Counted from the first letter of the stretch, positions 17,104 through 25,878 are shown. The stretch: DNA of 64,000 bases from JAAYUH01 sp964640995 (GCA_964640995.1 CAZXJJ010000002.1:186001-250000), one strand, 5' to 3'. The notes: generated from the letters alone by a model not told the origin. Numbers and translations: made by a program.

Positions 17104-18129
17104 TTGGAAAACATAAAAGAAGCCCTAATTTATGAAAGGTTAGAAAAAAAAAGAGTTAGATGTAATTTATGTTATAAAAGGTGTTTAATCAAAGAGGGTG
17201 AATATGGTTTCTGTGGTGTTAGAAAAAATATAGATGGGACTTTATTTACAACTATTTATGGAGTTATATCTTCAATTGCAATAGATCCAATAGAAAAAAA
17301 ACCACTTTTTCACTTTTATCCAGGAAGCAAAACTCTTTCATTAGGAACATGGGGATGTAACCTTAGATGCGGTCATTGTCAAAACTGGCAAATTTCTTAT
17401 GAAAATTATCATGATAAATTACTATCAATGAGTAAATATTTAACACCTCAAGAACTAATAAATTTAGCAAAATCCTATAACTCAAAAGGCATCTCTTTTA
17501 CTTACAATGAACCAACAATTTGGTTTGAATATACACTTGATGTTTTTAAACTTGCAAAAGAGAATGGTTTATATACAGTCTATGTGACAAATGGGACAAT
17601 AACATCAGAAGGCCTAAATATAATTTCACCTAATCTTGATGCATTTAGAGTTGATATAAAGGCATTTTATGATTCAAGTTTTAAAAAAATTACTGATGTT
17701 AAAGGCGCAAATTTTATTCTCGAAAGAGCAATTGAGGCAAAAAAACTTGGAATGCATGTTGAAGTTGTTACAAATGTTATACCAACTGTAAATGATTCAA
17801 TAAAAGAAATGGAAGAACTTGCCAACTGGATTAAAGATAATCTTGGACCAAAAACTCCATGGCATATTACAAGATTTTACCCATATATGAACTTTTCTCA
17901 TCTTATGCCTACACCAATAAAAACTCTTGAAATGATTAAAGAAATAGGAGATAAGATAGGCTTAAATTTTGTTTATATAGGAAATGTTTTTGGACATCCA
18001 TTTGAAAATACTTATTGTCCAAATTGTAAAAGTTTGGTTGTAAAAAGAGCAGGCTTTGATATTCTTGATTATTGTGTAATTCATGGGAGATGTAAATTTT
18101 GTGGTTTCGATTTAAATATAAAAGAATAA
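17104..18129 (+). CDS. amrS: AmmeMemoRadiSam-system radical SAM protein
   Basis: 341-aa radical SAM protein. The cluster motif is GCNLRCGHCQNWQIS at about 83-97 (CxxxCxxC), preceded by the family's extra N-terminal cysteines in RCNLCYKRCLIKEGEYGFC and followed by a C-terminal Cys set (CPNC, CKFCGF). It starts at TTG (17104) with GGAGGAAC just upstream; no ATG is available in frame. The MEMO1- and AMMECR1-domain partners that give the family its name are not in this window, so the name marks the family rather than a proven pathway. Family function remains poorly defined. Confidence 0.9.
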   Translation: MENIKEALIYERLEKKRVRCNLCYKRCLIKEGEYGFCGVRKNIDGTLFTTIYGVISSIAIDPIEKKPLFHFYPGSKTLSLGTWGCNLRCGHCQNWQISYENYHDKLLSMSKYLTPQELINLAKSYNSKGISFTYNEPTIWFEYTLDVFKLAKENGLYTVYVTNGTITSEGLNIISPNLDAFRVDIKAFYDSSFKKITDVKGANFILERAIEAKKLGMHVEVVTNVIPTVNDSIKEMEELANWIKDNLGPKTPWHITRFYPYMNFSHLMPTPIKTLEMIKEIGDKIGLNFVYIGNVFGHPFENTYCPNCKSLVVKRAGFDILDYCVIHGRCKFCGFDLNIKE

Positions 18130-19064
18130 TTTTTCTTTTTGTTATTTTGATTTTAATTTTTTTAATCTCCTGTAAAAAAAATTTATACACTTCAAAAGGT
18201 CTCTATATGGGTACTTTTTTGATAGTTAATATTGATAACAATCACAAAAATGTCATCAGTAAAATAAATGAAAAAGTAATTGAGATTGAAGAAAAATTTT
18301 CAAGGTTTAATGAAAATTCCTTCACTTCAAAAATTAATAAAAATAAAGGTGAGTGGATTCAAGTAGATGATGAATTTATTTATGTTCTGGAAAAGTCAAT
18401 TTACTTTAATAAAATATCGAACAATGCATTTAATCCATTGATTGGCGATATTGTAAATGAATGGGGTTTTTATGATGGAAATCATAAAATTCCAGATGAT
18501 GAAATTTTAATTAAATTAATAAATGAAATAGATATTAAAAATATATTGATTGATAAAGAAAAAAAATTGGTAAAAATTATCTATGGTTCTCTTGATTTTG
18601 GAGGAATAGTTAAAGGTTATGCCCTTGATAAAATAAAAGAGATTTTAGAAGAAAATAAAGTTCAAGAAGCAGTGATTAATTTAGGTGGGAATATTTTGGT
18701 TTTTGGGAATAAAAAATTTAATGTAGGAGTGAAAAATCCAAGAGGAGAAGGAATAATTCACACATTTGAGGTCAAAAGTGGCTTTACAGTATCCACTTCT
18801 GGAGATTATGAAAATTTTTTTATAAAAAATGATAAAAGATATCATCACATAATAGATCCAAAGACAGGAAAACCTTCTCAAAGTGGAGTTATTGAAATTA
18901 GTGTAGTTTCAGAATCTGGAATTGATGGAGATGCTCTTTCAACAACTCTTTTTGTTCTTGGAAAAGAAAAGGGCGCAGAACTTATTAAAAATTATTTTAA
19001 AGGTGTTAATGTTCTTTTTGTTGATGAAAATCTAAACAAAGAATTTATAGATGAAAATAATTGA
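18099..19064 (+). CDS. apbE: FAD:protein FMN transferase (ApbE), lipoprotein
   Basis: 321-aa ApbE family protein that covalently attaches FMN to threonines of extracytoplasmic flavoproteins. Residues 9-23 are a hydrophobic signal (IIFLFVILILIFLI) ending in the lipobox SCKK, so it is probably a lipoprotein. Seen: LYMGTFLIV, EEKFSRFNENSFTSKIN, DFGGIVKGYALDKI, AVINLGGNI, the HHIIDPKTGKP motif and DGDALSTTLFVLG with a likely metal-binding Asp. It starts at TTG 18099, overlapping the radical SAM gene by 31 bases. It is followed by NusG-II and Gx-transporter genes, a set seen in extracellular flavin electron-transfer loci. Confidence 0.92.
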   Translation: MWFRFKYKRIIFLFVILILIFLISCKKNLYTSKGLYMGTFLIVNIDNNHKNVISKINEKVIEIEEKFSRFNENSFTSKINKNKGEWIQVDDEFIYVLEKSIYFNKISNNAFNPLIGDIVNEWGFYDGNHKIPDDEILIKLINEIDIKNILIDKEKKLVKIIYGSLDFGGIVKGYALDKIKEILEENKVQEAVINLGGNILVFGNKKFNVGVKNPRGEGIIHTFEVKSGFTVSTSGDYENFFIKNDKRYHHIIDPKTGKPSQSGVIEISVVSESGIDGDALSTTLFVLGKEKGAELIKNYFKGVNVLFVDENLNKEFIDENN

Positions 19065-19401
19065 TAAAGTTATTTTATTTTTATTGATTCCATTTTTTAT
19101 TTTTTCTATTTTTTACTTTTCTTTTGATATAGGGAATAAAACTCTTATCATATTAGATAAAAATGGTGAAAGAGAGTATAATTTATTTCAAAAAAAGATA
19201 ATTGAATGTGAAGGAAAAATTGGAAAGGTTTTAGTGGAAATTGACAATGGAAAGGCAAGAGTTATTGAATCAAACTGCAAAGATAAATTATGTATCAAAA
19301 AAAGTTGGATTTCAAATATAGGTGAATATTCAATTTGTCTTCCAAATGAAGTTTTTATTATAATCAAAGGTAGAGGAAAAGTTGATGGAATGTCAGAGTA
19401 A
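19051..19401 (+). CDS. NusG domain II-containing membrane-anchored protein
   Basis: 116-aa protein with one N-terminal membrane anchor (ILFLLIPFFIFSIFYFSF) and an extracytoplasmic NusG-domain-II fold marked by ECEGKIGKVLVEIDNGKARV, ESNCKDKLCIKKSWI and the family ending ICLPNEVFIII. The conserved pair in NCKDKLC may be disulfide-linked or metal-binding. Such proteins recur next to ApbE and Gx-transporter genes and are proposed accessory parts of extracytosolic flavin systems. It overlaps apbE by 14 bases and the transporter by 20. Confidence 0.85.
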   Translation: MKIIDKVILFLLIPFFIFSIFYFSFDIGNKTLIILDKNGEREYNLFQKKIIECEGKIGKVLVEIDNGKARVIESNCKDKLCIKKSWISNIGEYSICLPNEVFIIIKGRGKVDGMSE

Positions 19402-19921
19402 ATTAAGAAACCTGATAATAGTTTCTCTGTTTTTAGCGGGAGGAATTGCATTAAATTTAATTGAACCTCCGGTTTTATTTTTTATAGCACCTGGTATTAA
19501 AATTGGAATTGCTAATATTGCAACATTAATTACTCTTTGTTATTTTGGTTCAACATATTCTATTCTAGTTGGAATTTTAAGACCAATTTTAGTATCTCTT
19601 ATCAAAGGTAATTTTTTTACACTTGAATTTATTCTATCATTTGCTGGTTCAATTCTTGCAACTTTCTTCATGATAATATTTAAAAAAATCTTTAAAGAAA
19701 AAATCTCAATTGTTGGAGTTAGTATGATTGGTGGAATTATGCATAATATTGGGCAATTTATAATGGTTTATTTTATATCTAAGATTGAGTATCTTTTTTA
19801 TTATTTACCAATATTAATAATTTTTGGAGGAATTTCTGGTTTTGTAATTGGTTATATATCAAAGTTTTTATTAAAAAGATTAAAACAATATGAAGATGAA
19901 AAGAAAAAATCTCCCTGGTAA
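19382..19921 (+). CDS. Gx transporter family protein (heptaprenyl diphosphate synthase component I-like)
   Basis: 179-aa integral membrane protein with about five helices, resembling the ECF-type S-component fold. The segment IAPGIKIGIANIATLITLCYFG and LVGILRPILVSLIKGNF is characteristic of the family. Despite the pipeline name, it is thought to be a transporter, not a prenyl synthase; the cargo (perhaps a flavin precursor, given apbE) is inference. It overlaps the NusG-II gene by 20 bases and the following maf gene by 32. Confidence 0.85.
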   Translation: MMECQSKLRNLIIVSLFLAGGIALNLIEPPVLFFIAPGIKIGIANIATLITLCYFGSTYSILVGILRPILVSLIKGNFFTLEFILSFAGSILATFFMIIFKKIFKEKISIVGVSMIGGIMHNIGQFIMVYFISKIEYLFYYLPILIIFGGISGFVIGYISKFLLKRLKQYEDEKKKSPW

Positions 19922-20471
19922 AATAAATCTTGTATCAAATTCAAAAAGAAGATTTGATATTCTAAGAAAATTTTTTTATGTTGAAAAAATTATTCCTAAT
20001 TCAAAAGAAATAGAAGATGGCGATTTTATAAAAATAACACTAGAAAATTCAAAAAATAAAGTTTTATCAATTAAAAGAAATTTATATGAAACTTATGTTT
20101 CAGGAGATACAGTTGTTGTTTTAGAAAACAAAATATTTGGAAAACCAAAAAATGAAGAAGATGCTTTTAATATGTTAAACACTCTCTCAAATGAATGGCA
20201 TATTGTTTGTTCTGGATTTTACTTTATTTCTTTTGGTAAAGAAGGTATGGGTTATGATATTGCTAAAGTTAAATTTAAAGATTTAAAAAAAGAGGAAATT
20301 ATTAATTATATTAAAACTCTTGAGCCATTTGATAAAGCAGGTGGATATGCAATTCAAGGATTAGGAAGTTATCTTATAGAGAAATTCGAGGGTTGTTTTT
20401 TTACTATAGTTGGATTTCCTGTGGTAAAATTTATAAAGAAATTAAAGGAGGTAATTTTTGAGAATTCCTAA
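19890..20471 (+). CDS. maf: Maf-family nucleoside triphosphate pyrophosphatase
   Basis: 193-aa Maf/YhdE-like protein that hydrolyses non-canonical or pyrimidine NTPs to NMPs. Seen: LVSNSKRRFDILR (a divergent form of LASxSPRR), VSGDTVVV with the catalytic Asp, GKPKNEEDAFNML, and KAGGYAIQGLGSYLIEKFEG ahead of VGFPV. The serine-proline in the first motif is replaced, and some linker segments are divergent, so substrate preference is uncertain. The upstream start is inside the transporter gene. In many bacteria maf precedes cell-shape or division genes; here it is followed by minC. Confidence 0.87.
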   Translation: MKMKRKNLPGKINLVSNSKRRFDILRKFFYVEKIIPNSKEIEDGDFIKITLENSKNKVLSIKRNLYETYVSGDTVVVLENKIFGKPKNEEDAFNMLNTLSNEWHIVCSGFYFISFGKEGMGYDIAKVKFKDLKKEEIINYIKTLEPFDKAGGYAIQGLGSYLIEKFEGCFFTIVGFPVVKFIKKLKEVIFENS

Positions 20472-21096
20472 AAATGCAGTTAATTTTAAGGGAACAAAAG
20501 ATGGAATTGTTGCTTATGTTGACCTTTCGTATTCTTTTAATACAATATTGAAAGCACTTGAAAAGAAAATATCAGAAAGAGAGGATTTTTTCAGAGGAGG
20601 TTCAATAAAATTTTTCCCTGTAACTGGGACTTTCTCAGAAAATGAGATTTATGAAATTAAAAATTTAATGGAAAATAAATTTGATATAGATTGTGAATTT
20701 TTTGAAAAAGAGGGGGAAGTTCAAGTTTCTTATGAAAAAGATAAAAAAATGATTTTAAAAGATTTTCTTGTAATTAAAAGAATATTAAGGTCTGGACAAA
20801 CATTAAATTATAGTGGAAATATAATTCTAATTGGCGATGTAAATGAAGATGCTGAAATAAGTGTAGGAGGAAGTTTATTTGTTTTTGGTTCTTTAAGAGG
20901 AAGTGTTACTGCTGGAAGAGATAGTGGAGAAGATGCTATAGTTGTTGCTACTAATTTAAGACCAAAAAGATTGCAAATTGGAGATATTGTTCTTGAAGAG
21001 GATATCTCTAAAAGAAGAAAAGAAGTTGCCTCAATTGCATTAGTTGAAAATGGAAAAATATTAATTTACCCATACAAAAACCTTTTCATTAGATAA
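20458..21096 (+). CDS. minC: Septum site-determining protein MinC
   Basis: 212-aa MinC, inhibitor of FtsZ ring assembly. The N-terminal domain (about 1-90) has VNFKGTKDGIVAYVDLS. The C-terminal beta-helix domain begins at LRSGQTLNYSGNIILIGDVN and continues through AEISVGGSLFVFGSLRGSV and IVATNLRPKRLQIGD. It starts at TTG 20458 after AAAGGAGG, overlapping maf by 14 bases. MinD and MinE are not adjacent, unlike the usual arrangement, so its membrane recruiter must lie elsewhere. Confidence 0.93.
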   Translation: MRIPKNAVNFKGTKDGIVAYVDLSYSFNTILKALEKKISEREDFFRGGSIKFFPVTGTFSENEIYEIKNLMENKFDIDCEFFEKEGEVQVSYEKDKKMILKDFLVIKRILRSGQTLNYSGNIILIGDVNEDAEISVGGSLFVFGSLRGSVTAGRDSGEDAIVVATNLRPKRLQIGDIVLEEDISKRRKEVASIALVENGKILIYPYKNLFIR

Positions 21097-21098
21097 GT

Positions 21099-22007
21099 AT
21101 GAAAAATTTATTAATAATTTTTATTTTAATTTTTTTAATTTTCTCATCTTGTATAACAAACAAAGGAACACTTTCAGTTGATTCATATCCAAAAGATGCT
21201 GAAGTTTATTTAAATGGTGAATATATTGGAAATACACCACTTACGGAAAAGATAAATTCTGGTAAATATAGTATAGAAGTTAGGAAAGAGGGTTATAAAA
21301 ATTATTTTAAGGAAATAGAGATAAAAAGAGGCAGAGAAACTTTAGTTATTGCAAATCTTGAGAGAAAGGTTGGAGGAATTTCTGTTAAAACTGAACCCAC
21401 TGGCGCAACTGTATATATAGATGGAAAAAATTATGGTTTAACTCCTTTAGAAATTTTTGACCTTGAAGTTGGAAAACATGAAGTTTTAATAACAAAAGAA
21501 GGTTACAAAAGTATAATAAAAGAAGTTGAAATAAAAGAAGAGATTGTTGAGATATCTGAAAAACTTATAAAAGGAGTAAGTAAAGCATATATCAATTCAA
21601 ATCCAAGAGGGGCTACTGTTCTTATTGATGGAAAAGAGATAGGAAAAACTCCTCTTGAAATAAAAGAAATATCATTAGGAAGACATTTTATTACTTTAAG
21701 AGCACTTGGATATGAAGAAATGACAAAAACAATTGATGTTAAAGAAGACATAAACACTTTCTCATTTAATCTAGTTCAATTAAATCATGCTTTAATTATA
21801 GAAACTGAACCAGAAGGTGCAACTGTATATGTTGATGATGTAATTAAAGGTATAACACCACTTGAAGTAAGAAACTTAACTCCTCTTAAAAAATATAAAA
21901 TAAAAATTGAACTTTCAGGATATTTGCCATATTTAACAGAAGTAACAATGCCAAAAGATGGTTCAATATTTTTACCAAAAATAAAACTTATGAAAACAAG
22001 CGGATGA
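21099..22007 (+). CDS. Lipoprotein with four PEGA repeats
   Basis: 302-aa surface protein. Residues 1-19 are a lipoprotein signal (IFILIFLIFSSC, lipobox SSC at about 17-19). Four PEGA beta-sandwich repeats follow, each with a variant of (P)xGAxVYxDGxxxGxTPLE: SYPKDAEVYLNGEYIGNTPL, TEPTGATVYIDG, SNPRGATVLIDGKEIGKTPL and TEPEGATVYVDD. PEGA modules are carbohydrate- or surface-layer-associated structural repeats with no enzymatic activity. It lies 2 bases after minC, in the same operon. Confidence 0.9.
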   Translation: MKNLLIIFILIFLIFSSCITNKGTLSVDSYPKDAEVYLNGEYIGNTPLTEKINSGKYSIEVRKEGYKNYFKEIEIKRGRETLVIANLERKVGGISVKTEPTGATVYIDGKNYGLTPLEIFDLEVGKHEVLITKEGYKSIIKEVEIKEEIVEISEKLIKGVSKAYINSNPRGATVLIDGKEIGKTPLEIKEISLGRHFITLRALGYEEMTKTIDVKEDINTFSFNLVQLNHALIIETEPEGATVYVDDVIKGITPLEVRNLTPLKKYKIKIELSGYLPYLTEVTMPKDGSIFLPKIKLMKTSG

Positions 22008-22630
22008 TTAAAGTAGAAAAAGAGATTGTCAGTCCTTATAGAACAAATTGTTATTTTGTTCACAAAGATAAAGAAGGGGTTATAATAGACCCAGGTGGAG
22101 ATTGCCATAAAATAAAAAATAAATTAGAAGAACTTAAAGATATTAAATTTGAATATGTTTTAAACACCCATGGCCATGAAGATCATACTTTTTGTGATAA
22201 TTTTCTGAAAAAAAATTATAATATGAAAATTTTAATTCATAAAAATGATCTTTTTTTCATCTCAAATGGTGCAATAAATAAAAAATTTTGGTCTGATTTT
22301 GAAGAAGTTGAACCAGATATTTTGTTTAATGATGGAGATGAGTTTAATATAGGAGGGTTAAATATAAAAGTAATTCATACTGAAGGTCACACTCCTGGAA
22401 GTTCGATGTTTATGATTGATAATTTTATCTTCTCTGGAGACACAATTTTTAAAGGAACAATAGGAAGAACAGATTTTGAATATTCAAGTAGTTCAAAAAT
22501 GAAAAACTCAATTATAAAAATTTTAAATATATTAAACAACAAAGATTATTTAATTTATCCTGGTCATGGACCTTTAACAAAATTAAGCGAAGAAAAAGAA
22601 AATTTAATTTATTTTCTCGAAATTTTATAA
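22004..22630 (+). CDS. MBL-fold hydrolase (glyoxalase II-like)
   Basis: 208-aa zinc hydrolase of the glyoxalase-II-like metallo-beta-lactamase group. The metal ligands are visible as NTHGHEDHTF (HxHxDH), EGHTPGSSMF, FSGDTIFKG and YPGHGPLT. By analogy it may hydrolyse thioesters such as S-lactoyl derivatives, though substrate assignment within this group is unreliable. The ATG overlaps the end of the PEGA gene by 4 bases. Confidence 0.88.
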   Translation: MIKVEKEIVSPYRTNCYFVHKDKEGVIIDPGGDCHKIKNKLEELKDIKFEYVLNTHGHEDHTFCDNFLKKNYNMKILIHKNDLFFISNGAINKKFWSDFEEVEPDILFNDGDEFNIGGLNIKVIHTEGHTPGSSMFMIDNFIFSGDTIFKGTIGRTDFEYSSSSKMKNSIIKILNILNNKDYLIYPGHGPLTKLSEEKENLIYFLEIL

Positions 22631-22642
22631 TATAATTTTTAC

Positions 22643-23305
22643 ATGATAAAAGATTACATTGATATTCTAATAAAAATTATTGTTTCAATTATTTTAGGTG
22701 GATTAATAGGTCTTGAAAGAGAAAGAAGAAATAGACCTGCAGGTCTAAGAACACACATACTTGTATCACTTGGCTCTTGCCTTTTCACTATATCATCAAT
22801 TGAATTTTCAAAAATTTATGGAAGCGGTGTCGACCCATCAAGGGTTGCTGCAAATATTGTTACAGGAGTAGGTTTCCTTGGTGCAGGAACAATTATGAAA
22901 GAAGGCTTAACAATAAAAGGATTAACAACAGCTGCAACAATATGGCTCTCATCGGCAATAGGATTAACATGTGGACTTGGTTTTTACATTCCTGCAATTT
23001 TAACTACACTACTTGCATATTTGGTTTTAATTTTTGTTAGAGTTTTTGAATATGAAAGATTTAAAAAATATGAGGAAAATTTAAAAATATTTAATGTAAG
23101 AGTCACTGATAAACCTGGACAACTTGGAAAAATTGGAACAATTTTTGGAAAATATGGAATTCACATTAAAAATGTAAAATTTGAAAGAGATGAAAAATCT
23201 TTAAGCATTGAATTTGTAGTTTCCGTGCCTCAAAATATAGAAATAAAAGATGTTTGTAATCAACTCTCACAAGAGGATTTTGTCATAGAGGTTTCAACTG
23301 AATGA
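22643..23305 (+). CDS. MgtC/SapB-family membrane protein with C-terminal ACT-like domain
   Basis: 220-aa protein. The N-terminal 130 residues hold about four transmembrane helices with the MgtC signature GGLIGLERERRNRPAGLRTH and NIVTGVGFLGAGTIMKEG. About 150-220 form a cytoplasmic ACT-like domain (NVRVTDKPGQLGKIGTIFGK). Relatives are linked to Mg2+ homeostasis and survival at low Mg2+, but transport has not been shown for most. A weak TATAAT (22629-22634) overlaps the previous stop codon. The end overlaps the DUF763 gene by 4 bases. Confidence 0.9.
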   Translation: MIKDYIDILIKIIVSIILGGLIGLERERRNRPAGLRTHILVSLGSCLFTISSIEFSKIYGSGVDPSRVAANIVTGVGFLGAGTIMKEGLTIKGLTTAATIWLSSAIGLTCGLGFYIPAILTTLLAYLVLIFVRVFEYERFKKYEENLKIFNVRVTDKPGQLGKIGTIFGKYGIHIKNVKFERDEKSLSIEFVVSVPQNIEIKDVCNQLSQEDFVIEVSTE

Positions 23306-24375
23306 GAAGAGGTTATGTAGATCTTCCTCTTCATGCTGGAAAAGCACCAAAGTGGCTTTTTGAAAGAATGGTTAAACTTGCAAGAGAAATTTCTCTTGCA
23401 ATAGTTTATCTATATGGAAAAGAAGAGTTATTAAATAGACTATCTGATCCATTTTGGTTTCAAGCATTTGGATGTATTCTTGGTTTTGATTGGCACTCAT
23501 CTGGAGTCACAACAACTGTTACTGGTGCTTTAAAAGAAGGTTTAAAATTTGAAGAAAAAAACATTGGCTTATTTTTTGCTGGTGGTAAAGGAAAAAGAGC
23601 AATAAATACACCAAATGATATTGATAATTGGATTGAAAAAGGATTAATAGATTTTGAGATAGGTAATTCATTAAAAAATTATTCTCGACTTATTGCAAAA
23701 GTTGATACTGTTGGACTTCAAGATGGTTTTTCAATTTATCACCATTTTTTTATATATTCAAAAGATGGAATTTGGGCAGTTATAGAACAAGGAATGAATG
23801 AAGAGAAAAGAATGGCGAGAAGGTATCACTGGTTTTCAAAAGAGATAAAAAGTTTTGTATCTGACCCTCATAAAGGAATTGCTTCTGAATTAATTGTTAA
23901 ACCATTAAACCTTGTTGATTCAAAAATTGAAAAAACAAGAAATGAAATTTTAAATGTAGTAAATGAGACAAAAGATAATGATGTTATAAAAATTCTTGAT
24001 AAAAGAAAAGCATGTTTTCCATTTCATCATCCAATTATTTATGAAGATTATGATGAAAAGCGTCTTATAAATTTAATGAGTAAAATCAAAGAATATAAAC
24101 CCAAAAATTTTGAAGAACTTCTTCTTTTTGAAGGTTTGGGAGAAAAATCTATGAGAGCCCTTGCTTTAGTTTCTCATCTTATTTTTGGTTCAGAACTATC
24201 TTTCAGAGACCCAGTTACATTTTCATTTGCTCATGGAGGAAAAGATGGTCATCCCTATCCAGTTGATAAAAAAATTTATGATACATCAATTGAAATTTTA
24301 AAACATGCTGTTGAAAAAACCAAATTAGGCGACCTCGAAAAATTAAAACTATTAAAAACCCTCTCAAAATTTTAA
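23302..24375 (+). CDS. DUF763 domain protein
   Basis: 357-aa soluble protein of the DUF763 family, which is common in archaea and sporadic in bacteria. The family's N-terminus is clear: RRGYVDLPLHAGKAPKWLFE, followed by FQAFGCILGFDWHSSGVTT. Conserved His, Trp and Asp residues occur throughout, such as KVDTVGLQDGFSIYHHFF, ARRYHWFS and SFAHGGKDGHPYPVD. Function is unknown; a C-terminal helix-hairpin-helix-like stretch (FEELLLFEGLGEKSMRALA) hints at nucleic-acid contact. It is the last gene of the long operon, convergent with mscL across 35 bases. Confidence 0.85.
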   Translation: MRRGYVDLPLHAGKAPKWLFERMVKLAREISLAIVYLYGKEELLNRLSDPFWFQAFGCILGFDWHSSGVTTTVTGALKEGLKFEEKNIGLFFAGGKGKRAINTPNDIDNWIEKGLIDFEIGNSLKNYSRLIAKVDTVGLQDGFSIYHHFFIYSKDGIWAVIEQGMNEEKRMARRYHWFSKEIKSFVSDPHKGIASELIVKPLNLVDSKIEKTRNEILNVVNETKDNDVIKILDKRKACFPFHHPIIYEDYDEKRLINLMSKIKEYKPKNFEELLLFEGLGEKSMRALALVSHLIFGSELSFRDPVTFSFAHGGKDGHPYPVDKKIYDTSIEILKHAVEKTKLGDLEKLKLLKTLSKF

Positions 24376-24410
24376 TTTACATAATAACCCTTATTGCTCT
24401 AAAGATTAAA

Positions 24411-24806
24411 TTAAACTAATTCAGAAGTGCAGTTTGGGCATCTCTTTGCTTTTATAGGTATTTCAGTATAACAAAAGGGGCAAATTTTTGTTGTTGGTTC
24501 TTTAGGAACTTCAACTGGTTTTTTCTTTAATCTATTAATACCTTTAACAAGTAAAAATATACTAAATGCAATAATTAAAAAATCAACAACTGTTTGTAAA
24601 AATGCTCCATATTTAATAACTGCATCACCAATTTTAAAGGATAAACCACTTACGTTAATTCCACCAATTATTAAACCAATAACTGGCATAAGAACATCTC
24701 CAACAAGTGAAGAAACTATTTTTCCAAATGCTGCACCAATAATGATTCCTACAGCAAGATCAATTACATTGCCCCTCATTGCAAATTCTTTGAATTCTTT
24801 AAACAT
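24411..24806 (-). CDS. mscL: Large-conductance mechanosensitive channel MscL with zinc-ribbon tail
   Basis: 131-aa MscL, which opens under membrane tension to release solutes on osmotic downshock. The N-terminus FKEFAMRGNVIDLAVGIIIGAAFGKIV and the pore helix are canonical; the second membrane helix is VVDFLIIAFSIFLLVKGINRL. The C-terminus departs from standard MscL: CPFCYTEIPIKAKRCPNCTS (about 108-127) forms a double CxxC zinc ribbon in place of the usual short cytoplasmic bundle end. Such tails occur in some MscL homologues and may gate or oligomerise the channel. Confidence 0.94.
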   Translation of the reverse strand: MFKEFKEFAMRGNVIDLAVGIIIGAAFGKIVSSLVGDVLMPVIGLIIGGINVSGLSFKIGDAVIKYGAFLQTVVDFLIIAFSIFLLVKGINRLKKKPVEVPKEPTTKICPFCYTEIPIKAKRCPNCTSELV

Positions 24807-24838
24807 TTTTTACCTCCAAATTAAAAAATTTAATTTAG

Positions 24839-25378
24839 TTATTTTTTTAATTTTATCAATTTTGATTCATTAATTTCTAGATTTGTAAAATATTCAACTA
24901 TGTACCCTGAGATAATTGCAAAGATAAAGATGAAAATATTTAATGTAATTATAAATTTTGCTCCTAATAAAGTAATTGCAAATGGAATCCATTGAAGTTT
25001 TATCGCCCATGCTCCTATTGTTGTTGCTAAAATATTTATTTTTGCCCCTTTATTTAGTAATTCTTTTAAAAATGGATAATAAATATATGCTGGTCCAACC
25101 ATTAGAGTTCCAAATATTGCGCCGATTAAAACTCCTTTAAAGCCACTTTCTTTTCCAATAAATTTTTTTACAATATTATCATCTATTATTTCAGATATAA
25201 TTCCTGATAAAAAGGCAACTCCAATTATAACTATTGAAAGATTTTTGTAAGTGCTTAAAGCATATTTAAAACCCAATATTGCTTTGTTCCTATTTAATAA
25301 AATAAAAATGATAGCAACTACTAAAAAAATTATTTCAAGATAATATTCATTGAATATTGATTTTATTTTCTCTTTCAT
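24839..25378 (-). CDS. Half-size permease, second component (DUF318/YraQ-like)
   Basis: 179-aa membrane protein with about five helices. GVLIGAIFGTLMVGPAYIYYPFL resembles the GAxxGxxxPGPxYxxxP segment of the DUF318 (YraQ/ArsP-type) permeases. Full-length relatives are about 300-350 aa with two such repeats; here each repeat is its own gene. Its start overlaps its partner by 4 bases, so the two probably assemble as a heterodimer. The substrate is unknown; related permeases export organoarsenicals or act in metal stress. Confidence 0.75.
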   Translation of the reverse strand: MKEKIKSIFNEYYLEIIFLVVAIIFILLNRNKAILGFKYALSTYKNLSIVIIGVAFLSGIISEIIDDNIVKKFIGKESGFKGVLIGAIFGTLMVGPAYIYYPFLKELLNKGAKINILATTIGAWAIKLQWIPFAITLLGAKFIITLNIFIFIFAIISGYIVEYFTNLEINESKLIKLKK

Positions 25379-25866
25379 ATTAATAAACCCATCAAAATTG
25401 AAATTATAATTATAAAAATTAAAGTCAATATATTTCTTGACAAAGCAAATCTTTTTCCAAATTCTTTAAATTCAATGCTTATTGAAACAAAACCTATTAA
25501 GACCCAAGATAATAAAAAAGAAGAGATAAGCATAATACTTGCTCCATTTTCAAGAAGATACTTTGCAATTGGATAACCTGATGCAACAGGACCCATCATA
25601 ACAGCACCTGTTAATTCACCAAATATTATTCCTTTAAATCCTGTAAATTTCAATAAAAAATTAGCGACATTTTCTTTTGATAAAAAATTTTGAAGCATCC
25701 CAATAATTAAAAATATCGCAAATAATCTTATTGAATTTTTAATAAATTGTTTAAAACCCTTATTTATTGATTTTTTTAATTTTTTAAATTCTCTTTTATT
25801 TAATAAATAAATTAAGATAAAAATAACAATGAAAATTAAAACTAAACCAGTAATTGTATTTTGCAT
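25375..25866 (-). CDS. Half-size permease, first component (DUF318/YraQ-like)
   Basis: 163-aa membrane protein with about four or five helices. FGELTGAVMMGPVASGYPIAKYLLENGASI is the matching half-motif to its neighbour. The ATG at 25866 is preceded by GAGGAGG. A six-codon ORF with its own perfect Shine-Dalgarno box lies immediately upstream. Operon with the next gene (4-base overlap). Confidence 0.75.
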   Translation of the reverse strand: MQNTITGLVLIFIVIFILIYLLNKREFKKLKKSINKGFKQFIKNSIRLFAIFLIIGMLQNFLSKENVANFLLKFTGFKGIIFGELTGAVMMGPVASGYPIAKYLLENGASIMLISSFLLSWVLIGFVSISIEFKEFGKRFALSRNILTLIFIIIISILMGLLI

Positions 25867-25878
25867 ATTTCCTCCTCT

